From Candidatus Uhrbacteria bacterium (GTDB lineage Bacteria; Patescibacteriota; Patescibacteriia; UBA9934), in the NCBI GenBank assembly GCA_943358395.1, contig CALRGY010000005.1, positions 1-50,660 of the forward strand: a stretch of 50,660 nucleotides of DNA, in the 5' to 3' direction. The notes under the pieces are model-generated. The model was not told where the DNA came from, made no database searches, and saw nothing but the letters and a program-made list of their open reading frames with translations. This document shows positions 8,421 to 16,800 of the stretch, piece after piece; positions within the stretch are counted from its first letter, which is position 1, and every line of letters starts with the position of its first letter. The position numbers were made by a program, and so were the translations under genes.

Positions 8421-8540
8421 CCCCCTCCTAACTCCCCGCCCCCTCCGACTCCCCCATAAATGGGGGAGAGAAGCGAGGGGATGAATCTTTATCGTGAACT
8501 CCCCTCCATTTATGGAGGGGTAAGGGGGAGGAGAGGGAAC
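8421..8540. repeat. Dispersed palindromic repeat, family R1 copy
   Basis: Two hairpins are joined by a GC-mixed spacer: CTCCCCC-ATAAAT-GGGGGAG (8449-8468) and CTCCCCTCC-ATTTAT-GGAGGGG. The same double-hairpin unit appears in reverse orientation at 46552-46647, with half copies at 24181-24232 and 32409-32476. All copies lie just downstream of genes. Confidence 0.8.
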
Positions 8541-9199
8541 GTGAAGTGAGTCTTTTGAAGTGGTCGTGAGTCCGGACGTGAACCCTCCCTCTGCCACCTG
8601 TCCCTCGAAGCTCGAAGAGCGAAGTGGGAAGGGGGAGTCGGAGGGGGTCGCGTATGGGAAGTGAGGTGAGTCTTTTGAATGGGTTGTGAATCGGAGGGGA
8701 CTGCGACCGGGAGGGTGTGCTTTTCCAAAGAGGCTTCTTGCTAATGCGAATCATTCGCAAGAAGAAATCGCTGGTCGATACTGATGATGACAAGGGAGGC
8801 ACTTGATGAGGGCGGATACCGTACAATAAACGACTTGATTCCTTCTTGAACGCTTTTCGCTGATTTCACGATCACGTCGCAGTACAATACGCTGTTGAAA
8901 AAGGTCGAAAATGGGGGGTGCTCCGTCAAAACGGCAATACCCAAGCCTACGAAAGATCCTTCGCTAACGCTCAGGATGACGGATTACGATTCTTTCCCCC
9001 ACTCCCACCACCCTCCAAAGACTCCCCTCACTTCACCACTCGTCCGCGCACCCCCTCCCTCCTTCGCTGGATTACCAGCTTCGGAGGGCAAGCCTACTCC
9101 CCCGGATTCCCTCTCCATCGCGTTCGGATTCGTAATCCCCCAAACTGAAAACACATCCCCCGGGGCGTATGGGGGATGCGTTCGTGTGAGCGTGTGGTT
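8541..9199. repeat. Intergenic repeat field after nrdJ
   Basis: No convincing gene is seen here. 8667-8727 (with GGGTTGTGAATCGGA) is closely repeated near 23917-23975. 8745-8759 is a perfect dyad (TGCGAATCATTCGCA). 8945-8975 carries GATCCTTCGCTAACGCTC, a version of the TCCTGAGCGAAGCGAAGGA-type repeat seen in many bacteria. Frames crossing the field are Pro/Ser-rich translations of these repeats. Confidence 0.7.
9051..9128. repeat. 78-bp repeat, family R3, intergenic copy
   Basis: The reverse complement of this segment matches 34561-34638 with only about three differences over 78 bp. The copy here is intergenic; the other lies in frame within an ABC-F gene. The core reads GCTGGTAATCCAGC flanked by GGAGGG tracts, so it can fold as a nested hairpin. 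Confidence 0.85.
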
Positions 9200-9358
9200 T
9201 CAGCCCCAGCTCACCAAATATGGAAAGATGATGAGCGATACGAAAATCCCGATACAAATACCGGAAACTCTCGCCATTTCTGGGTTTGCACCACTCAAAG
9301 AATCGAGATACTTGGCCACAATAGCCAGTACCCCAAAGGCGGTTGCCTCGTTATACAT
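9200..9358 (-). CDS. 52-aa small membrane protein
   Basis: An ORF beginning MYNEATAFGVLAIVAKYLDS and ending with a hydrophobic helix (SGICIGIFVSLIIFPYLVSW). A textbook ribosome site GGAGGT lies 5 nt before the ATG, and TGCTATATT upstream is an extended -10. The strong translation signal and sensible membrane topology support a real gene although it is very short. It is divergent from the cobalamin adenosyltransferase gene across a 72-bp region. The family is not recognised. Confidence 0.65.
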   Translation of the reverse strand: MYNEATAFGVLAIVAKYLDSLSGANPEMARVSGICIGIFVSLIIFPYLVSWG

Positions 9359-9430
9359 TTCGACCTCCAGGTCGATGTGGGTTAAGGAACGCTTAAATAT
9401 AGCATATTTTCACGATTTTGACCATTCCCT

Positions 9431-10018
9431 ATGCCCTCATCCCCTCAACCTATCCTCGATGAACGCATCAAAGGGCGGCAGGGATATGGGCTGATTCAGC
9501 TGATTCATGGGCATGGGAAGGGGAAGACGACGGCGGCGTTGGGGCAGGCGGTGCGGTGTGCTGGGGCGGGGAAGAGGGTGATGATTGTGTATTTTGATAA
9601 AGGCGGCACGTCGCATTACTCTGAACGGAAGATCATCGATCAGATTGAGGGCATTGAGTATGTTGCTACGGGGCGAGACAGAATTGACCCGGTTACGAAC
9701 CGATTTGATTTTTCGATTACGGACGAGGATAAACGTGAGGCAGCGATGGGAATCGATATCGCAGGGGCAGCAATGGCTTCGGGGGAGTACGATCTTGTGA
9801 TCCTCGATGAGATTAATTCCACGCAAAACCTTGGCATGCTTTCCGTCAACGCCGTGCTCGATGCCCTCAATTCAAAGGCAGAAACCACCGAAATCATCCT
9901 TACGGGGCGGAATCCGGCACAAGAATTCATCGATGCTGCGCATCTCGTCACCGAAATGACCCTTATTCGCCATTATTTCTATTCCGGCGTTCAGGCTCGG
10001 GAGGGAATCGATTACTAA
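9431..10018 (+). CDS. cobO: Cob(I)alamin/cobyrinic acid adenosyltransferase, CobA/CobO type
   Basis: 195 aa, cytoplasmic. It transfers the 5'-deoxyadenosyl group of ATP to cob(I)alamin to make coenzyme B12. A P-loop GHGKGKTTAALGQA (around residue 27), Walker-B-like DLVILDEI, ILTGRN, the C-terminal AREGIDY and the overall length match the CobA/CobO/BtuR family. No corrin biosynthesis genes are in the window, so the likely role is activation of salvaged corrinoid for NrdJ, the only B12 enzyme visible nearby. No clear Shine-Dalgarno precedes ATG 9431. Confidence 0.92.
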   Translation: MPSSPQPILDERIKGRQGYGLIQLIHGHGKGKTTAALGQAVRCAGAGKRVMIVYFDKGGTSHYSERKIIDQIEGIEYVATGRDRIDPVTNRFDFSITDEDKREAAMGIDIAGAAMASGEYDLVILDEINSTQNLGMLSVNAVLDALNSKAETTEIILTGRNPAQEFIDAAHLVTEMTLIRHYFYSGVQAREGIDY

Positions 10019-10091
10019 CGGTGTACTGTGGATATTTAGGCATTTTTCATGTATGACCGGGTATACTAACGGCGATCCTTAAACTTTTCTT

Positions 10092-10520
10092 ATGATGATT
10101 GCAGACATTCTCTCCGCCTTTGAGTCCAAAAACGACATTATCGTTCGCGATAAAACGTTTCACTCACACACCATTGAAACTGCCATTCTTGATACCGGCG
10201 AGCAGGTATTTTGGGCATATGGCGATGTTGGTGTGTGGCTTTCGGTAGATCCGGGTGGGGAAGAGATTATGCAATTTGAGGATTTGGATGAGGAAGTAGA
10301 ACCGGAGGATGATGTGGTGGTGTACGGTGGTAGCGACTTTGAATTTTCGTACGAAGGTTCTGCAAAGCTGAAGAATGACGAAACATCTGCGGTATACGCC
10401 TTCCGCGAATTCGAAAACGGGGACGGCAAGCGCATTCGCCTCACCACCAACGAAGGAACCGGCGACGTCACCGTATCGTTTGGATCGATTGTCACTGAAG
10501 AGGAGATCCAGGAGGCGTAG
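10092..10520 (+). CDS. Acidic hypothetical protein
   Basis: 142 aa, strongly acidic (EDLDEEVEPEDDVVVYGG), beta-rich, with no membrane segment. The pattern ETAILDTGEQVFWAYGDVGVWLSVD resembles DUF4178-type proteins, but this is weak. TATACT at 10062-10067 may be its -10. GGAGG inside its 3' end (10511-10515) serves the next gene, whose GTG begins 3 nt after this stop, so the two are probably one operon. Confidence 0.55.
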   Translation: MMIADILSAFESKNDIIVRDKTFHSHTIETAILDTGEQVFWAYGDVGVWLSVDPGGEEIMQFEDLDEEVEPEDDVVVYGGSDFEFSYEGSAKLKNDETSAVYAFREFENGDGKRIRLTTNEGTGDVTVSFGSIVTEEEIQEA

Positions 10521-10523
10521 AGA

Positions 10524-11747
10524 GTGCCGTCAGAATCTCGACGAGATATGAAAAACGGCTTTGAGCAAGCTCCCGCAAGTACATCGGTGGAAAAGCCTCC
10601 AATGAGTTTTGAAGTATTTCGTCAGCGTGGCAGTAAAGCGTTTCAAGAATTCATCGAAACATTGCCTTTACGTGGAGATGATACTATTAAAAAATTTGAA
10701 CAATTGCTGGCTCGTGCGGTGAAGGGTGTTTCGTTGGAACGTGTTTCTGTTGCGGTGTCGGAAATAATGAGTATCGGTTCTTCTGCAGAGGTTACAGTTT
10801 CGTTACCAACCTCGGCGCCATCACTTCCTCGGATTGAAAGTGCAGAAGATCGTTTTGATTTGGAATGTCGCGTGGCTGTGGTTGCGGTTTTAGTGAGCGG
10901 ATGTTTTGCGCCACCGACTGCTGAAGAAAGGGAAGCTGTTGCTTTCAGAAACTCGGTAGCAAAAGTAGACTGGCAGTTACCTCTTACTCCTGGAGTTCCG
11001 GGATCCTTGGAGAGCGTATCGCGGAAGAGTTGGGTGAGCGGAGATGCTGCTTTAAGTGGCGGAAAGTATGGTGTTGCGGTTCAGCCAGAGGTTGCGCCGG
11101 ATGAATCACATCGTGCCGAGATGCCAGATAGTCCTCTTAAACCAGAACATGCACCATCGGGGTATGGAATGCATCAATGGAAAGGGTATTCCGAATATAA
11201 TCCTGTGGCAGTTGCGTGGCTTGCGATTAAAAATGTTGGCAATGAACAGTGTACCGTTGAAGTTACGCGGCTTGAGTTGAGTTATAAAATGCCAGATGGT
11301 ACTGCGGTACTTGGATCATCGTCTATCAATGCCGTGTATCGATTGGGTGATGGAACAAAGGGGACGGAATGGGGGGAGGATTTGGGAAGCTTGTATAAAG
11401 GGTCTACATTTACGTTGCCTCCTCATACTCCGGATTACGTCCACCCATTTGGTTACCCAGTACAAATTCCTGAAGATGCCGAACAAGTGACCGTTACTTT
11501 TTCTGCAAAGATTACCGAAGGATGCATTGTGATGGGGGGTATGGATACGTATTCCGATTTTGGTACTCCACGCACAACAGACGGATATACTCAAAATGGT
11601 TCTCCGACAGATTATATTAAAGAAGCGGTGAAGATTCCTCCTGTTGGAGAGACAGTTCTGCCGGAAAATCCGATATCTTACGCAATACCGCACAAACAGC
11701 GCGACGATAATAGCGAAGAAGAAGACGATAACGGTGAAGAAGAATGA
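10524..11747 (+). CDS. Hypothetical membrane-anchored protein with Ig-like C-terminal domain
   Basis: 407 aa; GTG start with GGAGG 8 nt upstream (ATG 10548 is an alternative). Residues 1-110 look helical and cytoplasmic. Residues 114-128 form a hydrophobic segment ending VLVSGCF, which resembles a lipobox but is far from the N-terminus. Residues about 220-350 (VAWLAIKNVGNEQCTVEVTRLELSY ... VTVTFSAKI) read as a beta sandwich of the DUF4352/Ig-like kind. The tail is highly acidic (DDNSEEEDDNGEEE). It lies directly before the peptidoglycan transpeptidase gene, so a surface role is plausible. The family is not recognised. Confidence 0.6.
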   Translation: MPSESRRDMKNGFEQAPASTSVEKPPMSFEVFRQRGSKAFQEFIETLPLRGDDTIKKFEQLLARAVKGVSLERVSVAVSEIMSIGSSAEVTVSLPTSAPSLPRIESAEDRFDLECRVAVVAVLVSGCFAPPTAEEREAVAFRNSVAKVDWQLPLTPGVPGSLESVSRKSWVSGDAALSGGKYGVAVQPEVAPDESHRAEMPDSPLKPEHAPSGYGMHQWKGYSEYNPVAVAWLAIKNVGNEQCTVEVTRLELSYKMPDGTAVLGSSSINAVYRLGDGTKGTEWGEDLGSLYKGSTFTLPPHTPDYVHPFGYPVQIPEDAEQVTVTFSAKITEGCIVMGGMDTYSDFGTPRTTDGYTQNGSPTDYIKEAVKIPPVGETVLPENPISYAIPHKQRDDNSEEEDDNGEEE

Positions 11748-11750
11748 GTT

Positions 11751-11759
11751 TGATATACT
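11751..11759 (+). promoter_or_regulatory. Extended -10 promoter of the PBP gene
   Basis: TGATATACT (TGn plus TATACT) ends 6 nt before ATG 11766. The expected start of transcription coincides with the start codon, so the mRNA should be leaderless. Confidence 0.55.
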
Positions 11760-11765
11760 GCAGTC

Positions 11766-13703
11766 ATGGTTTCTCGTCATGCCAGAGATAATGGAACCCC
11801 AGGTAAACGCCTTCGCATTCTTCGCGGTGTTCTTTTTGCTCTGTTTGGCGTTATTTGGGTGCGGCTTTTTTTCTTGCAAGGTGTTTCTGCGCAGTTTTAT
11901 CAAGACATTGCGAATGGAAAGCATTCTTTGTACGAGGAATTAGTTCCCGAACGAGGAAAGATTATTGTGTACGATTTTGATGAACCGACGGCGTACGACG
12001 TTGCCACCAACGAGCCGCGTGCTGTGGTGACGGCAGACCCGCGGAAGATTCTTGATGCTGCTGATGCGGGAAAGCGGATTGCTCAGGCATTAGGGTGGGA
12101 AGGGGTTGATGTGTATGAGCGATATGCACTTATCGGGAGCCTTGAAGCACAAGGGAAGCGTGACGAGGCGGCATCGCTGCGCGCATTAACGGCGTGCGGC
12201 GCATTGCCGGAATCGATTCCGGAAACAATTGCCCCGATTGGCGATACGGCGACCGCACCAATTGAAGTACCGCCAGCAGAAAAAACCGAAGCATGTATAA
12301 AGGAGGAATCGGCAGTGCAAAAGATTACCGATCTGACGGTTCGTTTAGCAAAGCACGATGATCCGTATGAGCCGGTGGCACAGGACGTGGAAGCAGAAGC
12401 GCTCGACAGATTACTTGCGCTGAAGATCGATGGCATTTCATATGTGCTGAAAAATGCACGTTCGTACCCGGAGAAGGGTTTTGGCGGGCATGTGCTTGGC
12501 TTTGTAGGGCGTGATCGTGCAGCGAATGCTGTGGGACAATATGGGCTTGAAGGCTATTTTCAAGACTTTCTTGCCGGAAAGCCTGGCGAAATCGCAACGG
12601 GTTTTGGCGGGCACGCATATTCCCCAGCAATCGACGGCGGTTCGCTTGTACTCTCCATCGATCGCACGGTGCAGTACACCGCATGCAAAATGCTTCGCGA
12701 AGGAATAGAAACGTATAGTGCAGACAGTGGAATATTGGTGATTCTTGAGCCAAGTACTGGCCGTGTGCTTGCCATGTGCGGCGGCCCAGATTTTGACCCA
12801 AATACGTATTCCCACGTGGATGGCATTGCCACGTATAACAATCAAACCATTTTTACCCCCTATGAACCGGGTTCCATTTTTAAGCCGTTCACATTAGCAG
12901 CCGGAATGGATACGGGCGCCATTACGCCAAACACCATGTTTGACGACCCCGGGTTTGTGAAAGTGGACGACAGAACCATTCGGAATGCAACGGATAAAGT
13001 GCACGGAAGAATTACGATGACGCAAGGATTGGAAGAATCGGTGAATACGGCAATGGTGTATGCCATGCAACGCACAGGGCGAGATACGTTTACCCAATAT
13101 GTAAAGGATTTTGGTTTTGGAACATTGACGGGCATTCCATTGAACGTGGAAGCTCCGGGAACCATTGCATCCCTTGATGAGCCGGGCGTGGTGTACGCTG
13201 CCACAGCGAGCTTTGGCCAAGGTATTACCGTGACGCCGCTTCAGGTTGCGCTGGGGTATGCAGCAATTGCGAATGGTGGTGCGCTGATGGTGCCGCAGAT
13301 TGTGGACGAAATGCGCTACGCCGATGGCACTGTGGACACCATGCGCCCCACAAAAGTGCGGCAAGTGATTGCGGGGAAGACGGCAGTGACGTTGGCGGGC
13401 ATGTTGGTTTCTGTGGTGGAAAATGGGCACGGAACCCGGGCAAAGGTGCCAGGGTATTGGATTGCGGGGAAAACGGGAACGGCGCAAATTGCGCAGAATG
13501 GGAGTTATTCCGAAACAGCGTTTAATGGATCATTTGCTGGGTTTGGGCCGGTAGAGAACCCAAAGTTCGCCATGATTGTAAAATTGGAGAATCCAAAAGT
13601 AGCCTCTGGTGGCGTGGCGTATGCGGAGAGTACGGCTGCCCCTATTTTTGGCAGAATTGCTAAGTTTTTGCTGGAATATTATCGAATTGCCCCCACCCGA
13701 TGA
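11766..13703 (+). CDS. Class B penicillin-binding protein, FtsI/PBP2-type transpeptidase
   Basis: 645 aa. A short basic N-terminus and one TM helix (ILRGVLFALFGVIWVRLFF) anchor it. The pedestal domain (residues about 60-270) is followed by the transpeptidase domain with the three active-site motifs: SIFK (nucleophile Ser, in EPGSIFKPF), SVN (EESVNTAM) and KTG (GKTGTAQ). It cross-links peptidoglycan stem peptides outside the membrane, in septation or elongation. The pedestal carries an unusual Pro/Ala/Glu-rich stretch (residues about 140-175). The stop overlaps ATG 13700 as ATGA, immediately before murF. Confidence 0.93.
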   Translation: MVSRHARDNGTPGKRLRILRGVLFALFGVIWVRLFFLQGVSAQFYQDIANGKHSLYEELVPERGKIIVYDFDEPTAYDVATNEPRAVVTADPRKILDAADAGKRIAQALGWEGVDVYERYALIGSLEAQGKRDEAASLRALTACGALPESIPETIAPIGDTATAPIEVPPAEKTEACIKEESAVQKITDLTVRLAKHDDPYEPVAQDVEAEALDRLLALKIDGISYVLKNARSYPEKGFGGHVLGFVGRDRAANAVGQYGLEGYFQDFLAGKPGEIATGFGGHAYSPAIDGGSLVLSIDRTVQYTACKMLREGIETYSADSGILVILEPSTGRVLAMCGGPDFDPNTYSHVDGIATYNNQTIFTPYEPGSIFKPFTLAAGMDTGAITPNTMFDDPGFVKVDDRTIRNATDKVHGRITMTQGLEESVNTAMVYAMQRTGRDTFTQYVKDFGFGTLTGIPLNVEAPGTIASLDEPGVVYAATASFGQGITVTPLQVALGYAAIANGGALMVPQIVDEMRYADGTVDTMRPTKVRQVIAGKTAVTLAGMLVSVVENGHGTRAKVPGYWIAGKTGTAQIAQNGSYSETAFNGSFAGFGPVENPKFAMIVKLENPKVASGGVAYAESTAAPIFGRIAKFLLEYYRIAPTR

Positions 13704-13709
13704 TACACT
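13701..13709 (+). promoter_or_regulatory. Extended -10 promoter within the PBP/murF junction
   Basis: TGATACACT ends 8 nt before ATG 13718, giving a leader of about 1-2 nt. It implies that murF can be transcribed separately from the PBP gene. Confidence 0.45.
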
Positions 13710-13717
13710 GCCTGTAT

Positions 13718-14983
13718 ATGAAAAACCTTTTCATTCGTGCCCTTCGTTTCCTTGCTCAGCGCCAAGTGGCACAGTTTCGCCCAACGATTATTGCCGTCAC
13801 TGGTTCTGTGGGGAAAACATCTACCAAGCAGGCTATCGCTATCGCGCTTTCGTCGACGTATACCGTTCGATCGTCGTATAAAAATTACAATAACGAATTT
13901 GGCGTTCCCTTTGCGATTCTTGGGGAAATGAGCCCGGGAAAGAACGCGTGGGAATGGGTAAAACTGTTTGGACGACAGTGGAATGTAAAAACGTTTCCAA
14001 CACATTTGGTGCTGGAATACGGCGCAGATCGTCCGGGTGACATTCAGGCATCATGCACAGTTGCGCAACCGAACATCGCTGTTCTCACCGCAATCTCTCC
14101 AGTACATGCAGCGAATTACGCGAACTTTGGTGCGCTGGTAGAAGAGAAGGCAACGTTAGGGGACAATGTTCCAAAAAACGGTGTTGTGGTGCTAAATGCG
14201 GACGATCAAACCCTGCACTTTATGCGGGACAGGTTCCCGGCACCTACGGAAACGTATGGTAAATCCGGTAAGCACGCAGTGATTAAAGATATATACGTGA
14301 AGATTGACGGCTTTTCGATCATGACAAAAGCAGCGATCGATATTGACGGAACAGTAGCGAATCTTCAGCTGCAGAATTGTTTGGGCGATTCCTCTGTTTA
14401 CGCCTGTGCCGCAGCGCTTTTGGTGGCAAAGCATTGCAATGTACCCGTGGACAAGGCAGCAAAAGCCCTAAGCGAATCCTTTACCGCAGCCCCGGGGCGA
14501 TTACGTCCACTGGCAGGCATTAAGGGGACGTTGATTCTGGACGACACCTATAACGCCGCACCGGCATCGGTGATTGCTGCGCTTGATGCGCTCACAGTGT
14601 TCACCGTCAATCGTTCAGGGGATCGGCGCATTGTGGCATTGGGAGCCATGGCAGAGCTGGGGCAGTATTCAGAAGCAGAGCATGCGGCGGTGGGCAGGCG
14701 CGTTGCAGAAGTGGTAGACGTGTTTGTGGCAGTTGGTAGCGACATGCATGGTGCAGCAGAAGAAGCATTGCGCATGGGTATGAAGCCTACAGCGATTGTT
14801 CGGGTAAGCACCGCAGAAGAAGCGGGTCGATGGCTTGATGCAAACATTCATCACGGCGACATTATTCTCGTCAAAGGCTCGCAAAGCACCCGCATGGAAA
14901 AGGCGGTGAAAGATATTATGGCAGAGCCGTTGCGCGCCGAAGAATTATTGGTTCGGCAGGAAGCGTATTGGTTGAAAGCATAG
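13718..14983 (+). CDS. murF: UDP-N-acetylmuramoyl-tripeptide--D-alanyl-D-alanine ligase
   Basis: 421 aa. It adds D-Ala-D-Ala to the UDP-MurNAc-tripeptide in the last cytoplasmic step of peptidoglycan precursor synthesis. Mur ligase features: P-loop VTGSVGKTSTK, YKNYNNEFGVPF, LEYGADRPGDI, ISPVHAANY and DDTYNAAPASV in the C-terminal part. It starts directly at the ATP-binding domain, lacking most of the usual N-terminal substrate domain, as in other short MurF-like ligases. ATG 13718 is preferred because of the promoter 8 nt upstream; ATG 13700 would give six more residues coupled to the PBP stop. Confidence 0.88.
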   Translation: MKNLFIRALRFLAQRQVAQFRPTIIAVTGSVGKTSTKQAIAIALSSTYTVRSSYKNYNNEFGVPFAILGEMSPGKNAWEWVKLFGRQWNVKTFPTHLVLEYGADRPGDIQASCTVAQPNIAVLTAISPVHAANYANFGALVEEKATLGDNVPKNGVVVLNADDQTLHFMRDRFPAPTETYGKSGKHAVIKDIYVKIDGFSIMTKAAIDIDGTVANLQLQNCLGDSSVYACAAALLVAKHCNVPVDKAAKALSESFTAAPGRLRPLAGIKGTLILDDTYNAAPASVIAALDALTVFTVNRSGDRRIVALGAMAELGQYSEAEHAAVGRRVAEVVDVFVAVGSDMHGAAEEALRMGMKPTAIVRVSTAEEAGRWLDANIHHGDIILVKGSQSTRMEKAVKDIMAEPLRAEELLVRQEAYWLKA

Positions 14984-15006
14984 GTCCTATTGGACGTATT
15001 TGACCT

Positions 15007-15603
15007 ATGCTTTTCACAAAAAATATTTCACAAGCCATCACGGCTCTCCGTTCCGGCGGAGTTATCATCTATCCCACCGAAACCAGTTATGGCATCGGCT
15101 GCGATGCCACGAACGCCGCATCGGTAGCTCGGGTGTTTGCTATCAAGAAGCGAAAAGAAGGCAAAGGAGGAGGGATGTTGTTGCCTGAAGGAAAGTTCCC
15201 GAATCAGTATGGGTTGGAATTTCCAAAACCAATGAAAGAGCTCGCGGAGAAATACTGGCCAGGACCGTTGACGATGGTGTGTAAACTCACAGGAGAGACA
15301 TCTCTTTCATCGTCCTGTTTTACTGACGGTGAGCGTGCATTTCGTCGATCATCGCATCCGATCGCGAATGCACTTGTTGACGGTCTCGGAACTCCACTAC
15401 TCTCGACAAGCGCGAATATCTCCGGTGAGCCAGAACTCTACAGTGCCCAAGCAATTTTCGATCGATTTATCATTGAGGAACTACAACCCGACCTCATATT
15501 CGACGCAGGAACATTGCCCCAGCATCCACCTTCGACCCTCATTGTCTGGAACGATGAAAAAGGCATCGTCGTTTTGCGCCAGGGGGAGATTGTGGTGACG
15601 TAA
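15007..15603 (+). CDS. tsaC: Threonylcarbamoyl-AMP synthase, TsaC/YrdC family
   Basis: 198 aa, cytoplasmic. It makes L-threonylcarbamoyl-AMP from Thr, bicarbonate and ATP for the t6A37 modification of ANN-decoding tRNAs. Visible: GGVIIYPTETSYGIGCDA (substrate pocket), IKKRKEGK (the KxR motif), KYWPGPLTMV, a SHPIA segment near residue 118 and LLSTSANISGEP. No C-terminal Sua5 domain, so it is the short TsaC form. A small GGTCC/GGACC-type hairpin lies just upstream at 14985-15005. The next gene starts 2 nt after the stop. Confidence 0.9.
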   Translation: MLFTKNISQAITALRSGGVIIYPTETSYGIGCDATNAASVARVFAIKKRKEGKGGGMLLPEGKFPNQYGLEFPKPMKELAEKYWPGPLTMVCKLTGETSLSSSCFTDGERAFRRSSHPIANALVDGLGTPLLSTSANISGEPELYSAQAIFDRFIIEELQPDLIFDAGTLPQHPPSTLIVWNDEKGIVVLRQGEIVVT

Positions 15604-15604
15604 T

Positions 15605-16360
15605 ATGCGGGACGGATTTCGATATTGGATGATGATGGTTCTGGGAATTCCATGTATTCCGATTTTGGCGTTGGTTGCCTATGGGGTGCGACGACGTATT
15701 CCCAAGCTTGCTCCTCCTGGAGAAAATCGGGGCAGCAGTGGAGCGGGAAAGCGTACGATACGGATCGTCACGTTGGGGGAGTCGACGGTTGCGGGGTTAG
15801 GGATGCCGTCGCATAACGCTGCGTTTACGGGATTATTCGCAAAACATTTGAGCGAGCGGTTGGGTGCATTTGTGGAATGGGAGGCGTGTGCACAGAACGG
15901 GCTCATGATCGATAACGCAGAGGCGTTGTATTCGCGCACGGTGCAAACGAAAAATCCCGATGTCATTCTTCTTGCTTTTGGTGGCAACGAAGCCTTTCGC
16001 GGTCGATCCCCGCATCGGTTCACGCGCGATCTCCGAACGTTGCTCACGAACCTTCGTGACCGATCTCCGCTTGCATTCATCGTCCTTCTCACTCCACCTC
16101 CCGTCGAAATTCTCCCAGTATTACCATGGATACTCCAATTACCTTTAGGCATGTTCACCACGATGTATCATCGAATCCTTCTCACAATGCATAATCCCCA
16201 GCAGCGCATCATTTACGCAGGCGAACGATTCACGTTGCTCGAGGCGCAGAAACGCATTGGTCGCAACGCTCCCGTCATCGACGGCATTCATCCCACCGAA
16301 CTCTGTTCATCCCTCTGGGCAAAATCTGTCGATCAATGTCTCAGCCAGTATTACGCCTGA
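15605..16360 (+). CDS. SGNH/GDSL-type hydrolase, membrane-anchored
   Basis: 251 aa. An N-terminal TM helix (MMMVLGIPCIPILALVAYG) is followed by an SGNH hydrolase domain: block I VTLGESTVAG (Ser nucleophile), block III LLAFGGNEAF (Asn of the oxyanion hole) and block V VIDGIHPTE (Asp-x-x-His dyad). It is probably an esterase or deacetylase acting outside the membrane on a lipid or glycan; the substrate is unknown. It starts 2 nt after the tsaC stop, so it is co-transcribed. It overlaps the convergent next gene by 10 nt. Confidence 0.85.
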   Translation: MRDGFRYWMMMVLGIPCIPILALVAYGVRRRIPKLAPPGENRGSSGAGKRTIRIVTLGESTVAGLGMPSHNAAFTGLFAKHLSERLGAFVEWEACAQNGLMIDNAEALYSRTVQTKNPDVILLAFGGNEAFRGRSPHRFTRDLRTLLTNLRDRSPLAFIVLLTPPPVEILPVLPWILQLPLGMFTTMYHRILLTMHNPQQRIIYAGERFTLLEAQKRIGRNAPVIDGIHPTELCSSLWAKSVDQCLSQYYA

Positions 16361-16680
16361 GCCATGGGTTTCCGATGAAAGCGTAGAAGATCATGGATTG
16401 CGAAGATTTCCTCGATGCTTTTTGTAAGTTCATTAATGCGAGATTTGTAAAGAGAAAGCTGGATTTGCGCCGCTTCAATGTTTCGTTCTGGTATATTGAC
16501 GATTGTTTGCCTGAGATTTTCCGCATCCCTTTGTAAAGAAATGCATTGAAGGGAAAGATGTTCGAGTTCTTGTGTAAAGCCATCGATTTCTTCTTGGGCC
16601 TGTTCTGCCCATTGGGAACGTAGTACATCTTGAGGTGTCGGGAGGGGTGGTAATTGAGAAAATGAATCGGGAATTTTCAT
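16351..16680 (-). CDS. Short coiled-coil hypothetical protein
   Basis: 109 aa. A Pro-rich N-terminus (FSQLPPLPTPQDVL) is followed by a long amphipathic helix (residues about 22-95), rich in Glu, Gln, Leu and Ile and predicted to form a coiled coil, with a short basic tail. No family is recognised. It converges with the SGNH gene (10-nt overlap). On its upstream side lies the AT-rich region before tRNA-Glu. Confidence 0.55.
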   Translation of the reverse strand: MKIPDSFSQLPPLPTPQDVLRSQWAEQAQEEIDGFTQELEHLSLQCISLQRDAENLRQTIVNIPERNIEAAQIQLSLYKSRINELTKSIEEIFAIHDLLRFHRKPMAQA

Positions 16681-16752
16681 AAAGCAAGAATGAATACCTG
16701 TGCATTGTATGTAATTATTGTGTTGATATACAGCGAAACATATGCGGTACTG

Positions 16753-16781
16753 TTGATAACATTCCAGGGAATTGCTACACT
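16753..16781 (+). promoter_or_regulatory. tRNA-Glu promoter
   Basis: TTGATA (16753-16758) and TACACT (16776-16781) are separated by exactly 17 nt, and TGC before the -10 makes it extended. The tRNA 5' end is 20 nt downstream of the -10. Confidence 0.7.
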
Positions 16782-16800
16782 CCTTTCACTTTTTCCTTCC

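Noticed and set aside
8741-8944. 67-aa minus-strand ORF starting MGIAVLTEHPPFS
   Set aside because: It looks partly protein-like but has no ribosome site, and its 3' end lies in the dyad-containing repeat also found at 23.9 kb.
8428-9494. Long open frames on both strands in the repeat field (for example 8895-9494 plus, 8428-8826 minus)
   Set aside because: They are Pro/Ser/Thr-rich translations of repeats, lack ribosome sites and overlap real genes.
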